Source of the DNA: Liolophura sinensis
Lineage: Eukaryota; Mollusca; Polyplacophora; Chitonida; Chitonidae
Direction: 5' to 3'
NCBI RefSeq assembly: GCF_032854445.1
Contig: NC_088295.1
Span: forward strand, 31,676,470 to 31,740,469
DNA length: 64,000 bases
Below the pieces are notes generated by a model. That model was not told where the DNA came from. It made no database searches and saw only the letters and a list, made by a program, of their open reading frames with translations. The translations under genes and the position numbers were made by a program. Of the stretch, positions 11,187 through 21,400 are shown piece after piece. Numbering within the stretch: position 1 is the first letter of the stretch; each line of letters opens with the position of its first letter.

Positions 11187-12497
11187 CTAAAACGCAGAAT
11201 GTTGTATTAGTCTCAGCTCCACGAGCCGGTAAAACAACCACGATTTTCTTCCATAGAACCGTCTGTTGATCAGACCCCAATTTGTGCCGGCAAAGACAGG
11301 GTGTCTCAACAAATCGTTGATTCCATTGTGGAAACCCAGCCTCTTGGTTTTCTCCACCTTCACTTGTGCTTTCACGAAGTTTGCAGCGACTGGCGAAAGA
11401 GAACTAGTATCGAAGATAATCTTGACTGGCCATCCTTCCTCGAACTCACCCGCAATGATTGGAAGTTGTCTGGAGATTAGGGAAAAGTAGGTCGCGGCAG
11501 CGGACCACAGATCCGCCATCTTGTCCACGGGCCTGAACCTCAGTACCTCAGGACTAGCATAATTCGTCGTAAAACAGTACCCATGAGCGTCTGGTCCGGC
11601 GGTTATTGCCCCTCCAAAATCACCCAAAATGGGGTAGCCATTGTCATCTATGAAGATGTTGCTAGGCTTGATGTCCAAATGAAGGATATTCCGATCATGG
11701 ATATACTGAATAGACAGTAGCAGATGAATCATTATCCAACCGGCCATCTGCTCTGTGAATAATCTACGGTTCTTGTCCAAGAAAATCCAGTACTGGACAT
11801 CTCTCAGCCTGTAAAATGGCATATACAGGTATGTGATGCTGCTTGTTGTGTAACACGCAAGCAACTTGACCACAAACTGAGACTGGCACTTGATCAGTAA
11901 GTTTGCTTCTCGTAATCCGGTGCCGCCCCTGATGCTTTTCATAATAAACAGTTCTTTGCTTCTGTGTTCACGGCTAACAATTTCAATCTCACCGAAGTTA
12001 CTGCATTGAATTTCTTGCCTCACATGTACATCCATGGGTAGAAGATTGGCCCATGCATCTGTCGCTTGGAAATACAGCCTGGTCTCCGTTCTTGGTGGTG
12101 GCTCTTCCTCTTCCTCATGGACTACGTCACCTTGACCTGGAGGAATTGGTAGCTTTCTTCGGTAAGGTGCTACGTGAATGATTTTATGTGCGGGGACCTC
12201 GACCTTATCTTCTGGAACAACCTCGCCTCCCGTCCCCCCTGACCTCTGTTTGTGGCTACAGCTTTTCCGTTGACATCTTGATGGTGTGTGCCGGTCCTCA
12301 AGGCAGGCTGAGGTTTTCCGGCATGGTGCCCCATGGTTTGGGCTGGTGACTCTACCATTCAGCACCGACGCCACTGGGACGATTTCCTCCTTGATCCCTT
12401 CTGTGACTTGACCGCAGCGGCACATAGTAAACACACGCCTCGTGATTTTCACAACTTGTTGTGAGAGGTGTCTGAGGCGTTTAAATCGACGGCCCAT
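11187..12497 (-). CDS. Divergent AGC-like protein kinase, intronless, 436 aa
   Basis: Single-exon protein kinase. The open frame extends to a TTG at 12518, but the first ATG is at 12497. Residues 1-150 are basic then low-complexity with an acidic run (VVHEEEEEPPP near 125-135) and no domain I know. The kinase domain follows: weak glycine loop (SNFGEIEIV, ~166-174), VAIK-type lysine K187 (FIMKS), helix-C glutamate E197, catalytic loop HLDIKPSN (273-280; D275, K277, N280), DFG at 293-295, ASPE at 314-317 in place of APE, DLW at 329. All three catalytic residues are present, but HRD is HLD. The tail RLGFHNGINDLLRHPVFAGT then NWGLI resembles the AGC pattern (RLG ... I..HPFF..I.W). Likely a cytoplasmic Ser/Thr kinase; subfamily and substrate unknown. 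Lack of introns could mean an old retrocopy or a lineage-specific intronless family. Confidence 0.85.
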   Translation of the reverse strand: MGRRFKRLRHLSQQVVKITRRVFTMCRCGQVTEGIKEEIVPVASVLNGRVTSPNHGAPCRKTSACLEDRHTPSRCQRKSCSHKQRSGGTGGEVVPEDKVEVPAHKIIHVAPYRRKLPIPPGQGDVVHEEEEEPPPRTETRLYFQATDAWANLLPMDVHVRQEIQCSNFGEIEIVSREHRSKELFIMKSIRGGTGLREANLLIKCQSQFVVKLLACYTTSSITYLYMPFYRLRDVQYWIFLDKNRRLFTEQMAGWIMIHLLLSIQYIHDRNILHLDIKPSNIFIDDNGYPILGDFGGAITAGPDAHGYCFTTNYASPEVLRFRPVDKMADLWSAAATYFSLISRQLPIIAGEFEEGWPVKIIFDTSSLSPVAANFVKAQVKVEKTKRLGFHNGINDLLRHPVFAGTNWGLINRRFYGRKSWLFYRLVELRLIQHSAF

Positions 12498-13670
12498 CTT
12501 ATATCTGTCACCAACCAAACTTCATTCCACTTGACATTTCTCACAGGATTCGTGCTAAGGTCTACTACGATAAGTATCCCGCATACAAAGGATTTTGCAT
12601 CATGCGTTGCACACAACGTTGCCTTGACGCTATATGCGTACTTAGCCTTAGCCTTTGTGACGTTACTATACGCGATGTCTGTTATGACCTGGGAATAGGG
12701 GACAGCACCTATCTTGATCCCATGAGGAGGCCCTGTTGTGACCTTGAGCCATTGTTACGTTCAAAACGGATAGTAGCGCAATGTCTACAATGCTACATTG
12801 TATTAGCTTCGATTGTAATGTCATACTGTCTCAAATGTGACGTCATTATGATGGGCTGCGAATGTCACATTTGACCTCAATAAAATGACGTCAACGTCCC
12901 CCTGACGGGCGTGTGATAGATCCCATATACGTGATTGATGTTATGTCGCATCGTGGTTCCCGGGCCTCACATCACATGGAGCGAGGCGTTTGTAATAGCT
13001 AGGCCCGGGAACCAGAATGGCTATGCCGCTACATGATGGGTGACCCTGCCAAACAGAACAGGGGACGATTCAAGAGCTATTTCTGACCTATGTCAAAAGG
13101 TAAAACCTGATCACAACGCTTAGTTTTTGTCACTGGATGATTTTGATACATGTGCCTTAAGGTGACACTGATGAGATGGTCCAAATTCAAATTTCTACGG
13201 CTCAAAAATAAGTTTTACATAAATCGTTTTTCAAATTTTGAATCGGCCCTAGTACTGTAATCATGACAGATTATCATCTTATGAAAGTCTGTTGACCAAA
13301 CTACTGCAAGTTCGTTCATCACAAGGCCCCAAAGCACTGAAATGAACAATATACGAAAGTGTTCTCCTTGTGGTGTGAACTTGTATACATGCCATATATC
13401 ATTGTGTGTATTATCTGATGCCGGGGTTGTTTGTCCGTCGGTCAGACTAACCTTGTACAAAGTATAGTTTATTGTGAAAATTTGTCGACAACATCAGAGT
13501 AAAATCCGTCACTGTAGAAATCATATAACAACTGAAATATTGACTATAGTATGGCAGCGAGTTAACAGACGACCAGTTCTAGTAAAGGTTCAGTGGGATT
13601 TGTTATGGGTAACAGATCGTGGACGGATTAGCCTCTGCCTGTGGTATAAGTAAACAAATTCTTGTCTGGA
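12498..13670. other. Upstream flank of kinase, no further gene seen
   Basis: Contains the presumed kinase promoter (moderately CpG-rich to about 12900) and a GC-rich inverted repeat (12954-13014). Open frames at 12468-12874 and 13215-13460 resemble nothing and are probably chance. Confidence 0.4.
12954..13014. repeat. 14-bp perfect GC-rich inverted repeat
   Basis: TGGTTCCCGGGCCT (12954-12967) and AGGCCCGGGAACCA (13001-13014) are exact reverse complements, 33 nt apart. Could be a hairpin or paired factor sites; about 460 bp upstream of the kinase ATG. Confidence 0.85.
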
Positions 13671-13671
13671 T

Positions 13672-13795
13672 ATATTTATTTATTCATTTGAATGGTGTTT
13701 TACGCCGTCCTCGAGAATATTTCACTTATCATTATGATGGAAGGAAACCGGGCAGAACCCGGCGAAACCCCTCGACCATCAGCAGGTTGCTGAAG
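13672..13795 (-). mobile_element. SINE-1 3' fragment
   Basis: On the + strand reads TATTTATTTATTCATTTG, ATGGTGTTTTACGCCGTCCT, AATATTTCACTTATCA, GAAACCGGGCAGAACCCGG, CGACCATCAGCAGGTTGCTG, that is SINE-1 in reverse. The head half is absent; the sequence runs straight into the trinucleotide array. Confidence 0.85.
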
Positions 13796-14275
13796 TAGTA
13801 GTAGTAGTGCCAGTAGCAATAGTAGTAGTAGTAGTACTAGTAATTGTGCCGGTAGGAACAGCAGCAATAGTAGCCGCAGTAGTGCCAATAGCATCGGCAG
13901 TAATAGTAGTGCCGGTAACAGTAGCAGTAGTAGGAGTGCCAGCACCAACAGTAGTAGTAGCAGTAATAGTAGTAGTAACAGTAGCAGTAGTACTAGTAAT
14001 TGCAGTAGCAGTAGTGGTAGAGCCGGTAGCGGTAGCAGTAGTAATAGCGCCAGTATGTAGTGGCAATAGCAATGCCAGTAGTATGTAGTATTAGTAGTAG
14101 TAGTGCCGTTAACGGCAGCAGCAGTAGCAGTAGTGGTAGTGGTGGTAGCAGCAGAAGTAATATCAGTAGTGTGTAGTAGTAGTCATATTAGTAGTAGTGG
14201 TGGTAGTGCCGGTATTATCAGTTTATTAGTAGTAGTTCCGTTAGCAGCAGTAGCAGTAGTAGTAGTAATATCGGC
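13790..14275. repeat. Impure AGT/GTA trinucleotide array
   Basis: Nearly 490 bp of AGT/GTA triplets with GCC, GCA and AAT interruptions. Open frames on both strands (13700-14333) encode only valine/alanine or leucine/threonine runs and are by-products. Confidence 0.9.
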
Positions 14276-14834
14276 GACTAACCGAGATATAACTTATTCT
14301 AAGTGTATCACGGTATGCATTAAGCTGATATAAAACAAAAAGAGGTGTAAAGTTTGTTGTTGGAATCTGGCCAGGTGTACATAACAATGGATGAAATTAT
14401 TCTGTGGTGTAAATTCGCCAGATTTACTCTGGTTATACCTACCAGAGTACAGGTTTAAGAAGTTGAGTAAGGCCGATTGTAATATTTCATACAATAAACA
14501 ATGATTCAATGTCATGTTACGGAGATGTTGCATTCCTCCAAATGGTATTGAAATACTACTGTGAAAATTCACTTCACGATTTTTTTTTAAATGAACTAAT
14601 AGAACATAATTAAAGATAACCCTCTCGATGAAGTCTGTATTCATGCAGGCTGTGATGGCCACGGCAGTTATACATTTATTTGTTTGATATTGTTTCACAT
14701 CACATGCAAGAAGTTTCCACTTATACCATGGTGGTCGGATTTGATGGTGGAGGATACTGTAGTTGCTGGAGGAAAACTTAAATCTTCGACAAGTTACTTA
14801 TGAACTTCAAAATCTGTTTCAAACGGATCTGCAA
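14276..14834. other. Intergenic, nothing recognised
   Basis: A 134-codon minus-strand open frame (14294-14698) has no family resemblance and starts beside the triplet array; I do not support it as a gene. No other structure seen. Confidence 0.4.
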
Positions 14835-15045
14835 GTCAGACTGGTGAAGGACGAGTGGCCCTCAGCGATAGGTAAGCTGTGCACATGGCCCCACTTGCCA
14901 TGGCCATATGTCCAACATTCATTGTCACCATTTAGTCCCACGAATCTACAAATTCCACATCCGTGGATGGAATTGAACCCACACCTTGTGTGTCTAAACG
15001 TCTTAACCATTCGGTCACGGCTATAGCTGCTCACATTAGTTATAT
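14835..15045 (-). mobile_element. tRNA-derived SINE (family 3)
   Basis: On the minus strand the head reads TAGCCGTGACCGAATGGTTA with AGACG (A box similar to tRNA-Ser/Leu) then GTGTGGGTTCAATTCCATCC (B box GGTTCAATTCC), followed by a non-tRNA body rich in TGG and CAT. Spacing of the boxes fits pol III. The body past the head shows this is a SINE or SINE remnant, not a tRNA gene. Only copy of this family noticed. Confidence 0.7.
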
Positions 15046-15422
15046 ACCAGGCCAAACACAGTCGGGTATACGGACTGGAGTGTCAAGGACATCTAACAAC
15101 ACTTTGTCGAACCGTTCACCCCAAAATCGGGGAATAACACTCGACCGCTTATTAAGATTATTTTCCGTATAGTTAATCATGGAATTGTTACAATTCGCTA
15201 TTATACACGCACTATTACTACACCTGTAAGACAGTTTCTTAGAATAAACTAGTATTGCCTCGTTTGTGCGTTCGGCTCATGTGTAATTTTACAGAAGAAA
15301 AAGTCGGTACTAAGACTTCTGTGGTGAAGGCGGGGGTGGGGGTGGGAAGGTCGTTACCTCCGATGATAAACCAGGCGTGGAGTGGAGTGGTGTCAGTCGG
15401 TCAGGGAGTTCACTGAGGAAGG

Positions 15423-18400
15423 ATGGGGGTGTTCGACACGGTGCTCACCACAGCCGGAGAATTCGGTCCTTACCAAAGGCGCTTGTACTTTGTGCTGTGT
15501 CTGTTGTGTGTGACGGTCGGTGTGAGTGCTGTAGTGGTCATCATGGTGGTAGCTGAGCCCTCGCACAGGTACGCAGCAAAAAGTAATTAAGTGTTAAGCT
15601 AAAAAAAAGCTCCACAAAGCCGCGTTCACACTGTATTATGTTCTTTCGGCATGTGGAATGAAAATCGGATAATCCTATTTCATAAGCCGCGTTCCGACGA
15701 CGAACGATTGCTACAGTCACATGGAATAGCACCTGTCCTGTTTCCACCTGAACAGTCGAATTCGACGAGTCCACTTGAGCATCGCACCGTGCATCTGAAC
15801 GCAGCAGAAATGTGAGGCAAAAAAAAGACGAAAGAAAAGTATGACTGGACGAAACAACGAGGTTTGCAACCTCGCACTTTGTACTTTCGCGTCTCCCTTT
15901 TGTGCTTTTGTTTCGTCTTTTTGTTCTTTCGAGTTTTCAACCATATGAAACATAAGAAAGAGCGAACCACGAAAGAACGAGGTCCCATCATACGTCGATC
16001 TTTCGTACTTCTGCCTTCCACTTATAAATCCCTGTGCATGATCAGAAGGCAAAAAGGACCAAAGTGCTACGTTTCGACCTTTTGCCTTCATGCGCGCATC
16101 TATTTAAAATGGGATTGCAAAAGTACGAAAGTGCGAGGTTTGGTGAAATGTGTTATCTGCAGTAATACGAAAAAAAGATTCAACAAGTCTCATTAATTAC
16201 GTTTTGTCTGTGCACTCTTCCCCGCTTCTAACGAGACTATAGGCGTAGCATAACCGTTCAACACAGGCAATTAATGGTGCTTATACGGTGATTAACGGTT
16301 AGCAATGACGGAGAGTGTTGGGACGTCCTTGTATGATTTTCACCTATGGAATACTTTTACTATTTGTGTATAGACTTGACGATTGGAACATCGTATAAAA
16401 CGATAGATGAGTAGACATAATATAACCCGGAGGATGGAATATCTGTTTATTTACTGAGTGCACGCACGACAGAAGAACGTTCTTCCCATCATTGTCAAGC
16501 CCTAGAAAGCCATGTGCTAGTTTGGCCAACGTAGGTATAAATGACCATTCTAACAAAGTTTTGGATTGTAAATGGCAGAATGCTGAGATGTTCAATCATA
16601 TTTGCCATTGAAACAACAACAAGGACATGTACGACTACGAGTGAAGGAAGATCAGTTTCTCCATGTGTCCAGTACAGGCAATATTTTGGCCATGCGAAAT
16701 GAAAACACAACACCATTTGCCTGCAAAGATAATGGCCAAGCAAGTCAGGTAATTTTTCAAAGAAACCTTTCATGGAAGGAACCACAGGAGGTCAGATTAT
16801 ATCCGAGTTTTCCCGCTGTTTATGGCATTCATAGCACCGATCTGAGCATGAAGCGAATCCACTGCCACAGTGCAGGGGTGTCTGGACAATAACCAGCTAG
16901 GCCTGATAAAAGAACAATAGACTTCACCGCTAATGACCAGTAATGTTCACACTTCACTTGACATCACAAAGTGGAAGGTTGTAGCTTTTAATCGCTACAA
17001 AAACTACTGAAGTCATGTCGGCGCGATTTTGAAATTTTTGAATGTCCGATGCGGCAATCGCCTTTACTGTCTCGGCCGCTCAGGACAGGCTGATATAGAA
17101 TTTGGTGGCAAAATATATTTGCCGCTGGACGCGTTGGACAGGTGCCTGCAAATTACAGGTCGTTTAACATGGAAAATTGTTTGGTCGCGGCAGAGAGTGG
17201 CCACTTACGGCAGATGGACGCTGATTACAGGTGGTCGTAGGTATAGGTTTGACCGTATATCCTTATGACAACTAACTAGGGCGAGGCAAACTCATTGTGT
17301 TGGTTCAGGACAATAAGCGATGGATTAATGCTTTAATCGAAATGTTCAGTCAAAGTAAAATTATGATGGCACAAATCTTTGTCATCAACGTTATCCCCAT
17401 GAACATGTGCATCCTGTATGTCAAACATCATCAATGGCTTTATTTATTTATTTATTTATTTATTTAATTGTGTTTAACACTTTCATCACTTATATGACAA
17501 CCAGAGTGACCAGAATATACCAGTGACCTTCACCAGGTACATCACTTAAGCCCGCATCCAAAACAGCAAAAACTAAATACGAGGTTTTGACCACACTGAT
17601 CAACAGCCGGACCGTTGGGGCGAGCGGCGGTTTATAGTGCATTTGTCACACGTGGCATTTTGAATGAAGTAGCACTTGAACCATCTGAGCCAGCGAGGAC
17701 CCGGCCGTAGGTCATGGGTGGGTACCTGTAAACTATGGCAAAGCGGACTAAATTTAGAAACAGAAACATGGTAAATTCGAATATACTTAGCCTTCTGGAA
17801 TGTAACGTACGGTGTCTGTATCTTATCTGTGTAGGAAAGCTTGAAATAGCTTACTGCTCTCCAACTATTCTCCAACTGTTTGTACTATCAGGCGAGTAAA
17901 CACAGTAACCCCGTATGTGCTGGCTTGGAACACGGCTCCCATTTATGTTAGGTGTATAACTGTGTATAGCCTAACATTTGTTTCCTGTTTCTTGGCGGTC
18001 TGCACAGGAATCCCTAGAATCATTGACCCTTTTCGCGGATGTCACGAGTGTCTAATGTATCGATTGCTTTTTGACACAAATATAATGGTCATGTGTTGAT
18101 TGGCATGTGTTTCATGACTAATGTTGCCAACCCATCGATGGACCATCAGAACGGCACAGTTATACATGGTATCTAATGACTTTGTTGCTTATTACACGCG
18201 GTTGATTCATCACTTCCGATAGCCTGGGCGTTTTGGAGTGGAAGGGACATTGTAATACAATGTAGAACAACCAGCATATGGCTAATCACAACACGTTTAA
18301 ATAAGCAGTAAAACACGTATATTTACTCTATATCAGGTGCTCACTTCCGTCCTATGAAAACGACACATATAAAATCCAGGATGCGGATCATGAGCAAATC

Positions 18401-21400
18401 GTCAACCTGACCATCCCGACGACGCTGATTCAAGGGGTCAAAGTATACGACCAGTGTAAGATCTATACATGGTCACCGGAAAATGGGACAGGGGGCATGC
18501 CCAGTGGTGCTCTACATACTGAAAGCTGCGAGAGTTGGGTTTATGATAAAACCCACTATGAGTCAACAGCAGTTTCCAAGGTAAGCCCAGAATCAAAAGT
18601 TACCAAAGAAGTTTAGAAAAGAAAGTAATAAGAAACAAAATTCTATAGTGCTCATATTTATTCTGTACGTGTAGTGTTTATACCTGAATTTCTCCTCTGA
18701 AAATTTAAAGGAAAATAATAATTGCATTCTATTTTTATAATCCACTAAGACAACACAAAGAAGAAATCATGTGGTAAGATTTATTTATGTACTCAAGAAC
18801 ATTTGACTTAGGCGACGGCGGTCAGTATTATGGTGAGAGCGACCGGGCAGTTTGGCCAGATCGCCTCTGACAAAGTGTACCGTCTACATTGAGGTGTTGC
18901 ATTTGTTCGTGATAGTTTACCAGTTAACACATAAAAGTGCACATGACAAGGGTCATGTATTGTTCATCACTGGTTGTTGTTCCCTACTCTGCAGTTGGGC
19001 ATGGTGTGTGAGAAAAGCTCGCTCCGGTCTCATGCCAAGATGGCGTACATGCTGGGAAAAGCTATTGGGGTTGTCGTACTCAGTATCTGTTCAGATTTGT
19101 AAGTACCGGTATGCCTAATACGGGGCTAAGGGATAAGCAAATACGTTTATCATATCAGCTTGGCGCTTTTATGAATAGTCACGACGCGACAAATCCAACC
19201 GAATGTTCGGTTTTCTCCAGATTACTTCATTGTAAAGTGATAGCAGGTTCTCACTTACAATCATATATTACCAGTTTTATTTATTATTTATAAATTTATT
19301 ATCATTTCTCGCATATTCTTAACACAACTACCGTTCCAATAAGATTGACCTGTGTTTATTTTGACTGGTGTTTTACGCCATACTCAAGAATATTTTACTT
19401 ATACGACCGTGGCTCGCATTATGGTGGGAGACTAGGGAAAAACCCACGACCATCCACAGAAGACCTTCAAACATTGCGACCTTAGCGGAAGCCATCATGA
19501 GTTGGACTTAAAACTTACATCCCATAGGTGAGAGGCTCATTGGGCACGCTAAGCACCTCGGCCACGTATGCCCTCTTTCTGTGTACATCCAGCATGTTAG
19601 CATGAGACAGCTGAGGCATAGCAAGTTATACATGTGTTAAGCGCTCAACAAACCTCACTTATAAACCGGATGACATAACAGGCTACAAAGGGTGCTGAAT
19701 TTAACAGTGAGTGCCTTTCCATCCAACAGGTTCGGCAGGAAGAAGCTGTTGATCCTCTCACTCGCCTTGTCTGTTGTCAGTGGTTTTATCTGCGCCTGGG
19801 TCAGTAACACCATCGCTCTCTGCTTCGCTTTGGCCTTTCTCGGGACTTCCAATGTAGGCGTTTACACCACCATTTTCGTTATTGGTGAGTTTTTTGTGCT
19901 GGGCCACACCATATAATTGCGTCTTCTTACACAGCAAGCAAACTAACCAGTCAATAACAGCCAAAAGCTGGTTTAGTCTCCCTTGGCTGCTACGGTACAA
20001 GTACTTGTTAGAACGTTTGGCTATGAAAATAAACAACCGAGTCTCTCTTCGGTGGTCTTTGAAATTTCCACTACAAAGATATGCATTAACAAAGTTATGC
20101 ATTAATCCACAATTCTTGGGTGTGTTTTAGGAATGGAGGTGACAGGACCAGGTAAACGATATTACGCAGGTACGGTGCTGGATTTCTTCTTCGCCCTCGG
20201 GGAATGCTCTGTGGCTGGGGTCGGGTACCTGCTCCGTGACCGTAACCTCACCATCACCGTTCTCATAATTCCGAATGTCTTACTTCTTCCCTGTCTCTGG
20301 TGGGTCCCAATGCTTGCCATATCAGTGCGTGTCTCCTTGAGAGAGGATAGATAAACTTGGCTGGTGTGTCGTGTCACATGGATGTGCCGTGCCATTTGTA
20401 CAACAATAATGACTTGTAGAAAGAATGACAACCATGACTTGTAAGTACAATGATAATCATGACTTGTAGACACAATGCCAGTCATCACTTGTAGACATAA
20501 TGCCAATTGTGGCTTGCAGGTACAATGACAATCATGACTTGTAAGTACAATCATGACTTGTAGATACAATGGTAATCATTACTTTTAGGTACAATGACAA
20601 TCATGACTTGTAAGTACAATCATGACTTGTAGATACAATGGTAATCATTACTTTTAGGTACAATGACAATCATGACTTGTAAGTACAATCATGACTTGTA
20701 GATACAAATGATAATCATGAGTTTTAGGTACAATGGCAATCGTGACTTGCAGGTACAGTGAAAATCATGACTTGTAAGTACACTGACAATCTTGACTTGT
20801 AGTTACAATGATAAACTTGTAGGTACAGTGACAATGATGATTTGTAGGTAAAATGGCACTCACGTCTTGTAGGTACAGTAACAACCATGACTTGTAGGTA
20901 TAATGACAATCACAACTTGTAAATACAATGGCAATCATGACTTGTAGTACAATGACAATTATGACTTGTAGTTACAATGATAAACTTGTAGGTACAGTGA
21001 CAATGATGATTTGTAGGTAAAATGACACTCACGTCTTGTAGGTACAGTGACAACCATGACTTGTAGGTATAATGACAATCACAACTTGTAAATACAATGG
21101 CAATCATGACTTGTAGTACAATGACAATTATGACTTGTAGTTACAATGATAAACTTGTAGGTACAGTGACAATGATGATTTGTAGGTAAAATGACACTCA
21201 CGTCTTGTAGGTACAGTGACAACCATGACTTGTAGGTATAATGACAATCACAACTTGTAAATACAATGGCAATCATGACTTGTAGTACAATGATAATCAT
21301 GACTTCTAGGTACAATGGCCATCGTGACTAATGATGGTCATTGTAGGTAGAATGACAATTGTGACTTGAAGGTACAATGACAATCAAACTTGTAGGAACA

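Larger units (their letters stand above)
15569..18336 (+). other. Intron 1 of transporter copy A
   Basis: 2.8-kb intron between the signal-anchor exon and the loop exon. Contains the foldback element at about 15858-16146 and a weak SINE-1 fragment at 17440-17560. The open frames at 16344-16892 and 17029-17268 have no family resemblance. The phrase AAGCCGCGTTC occurs twice (near 15617 and 15684). Confidence 0.6.

Noticed and set aside
13700-14333. Valine/alanine and threonine-rich open frames
   Set aside because: Translations of a trinucleotide array.
14294-14698. 134-codon minus-strand frame
   Set aside because: No similarity to any family I know, biased composition, starts beside a low-complexity array.
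17029-17268. 79-codon frame in intron 1 of copy A
   Set aside because: No recognisable domain; lies within a transporter intron.
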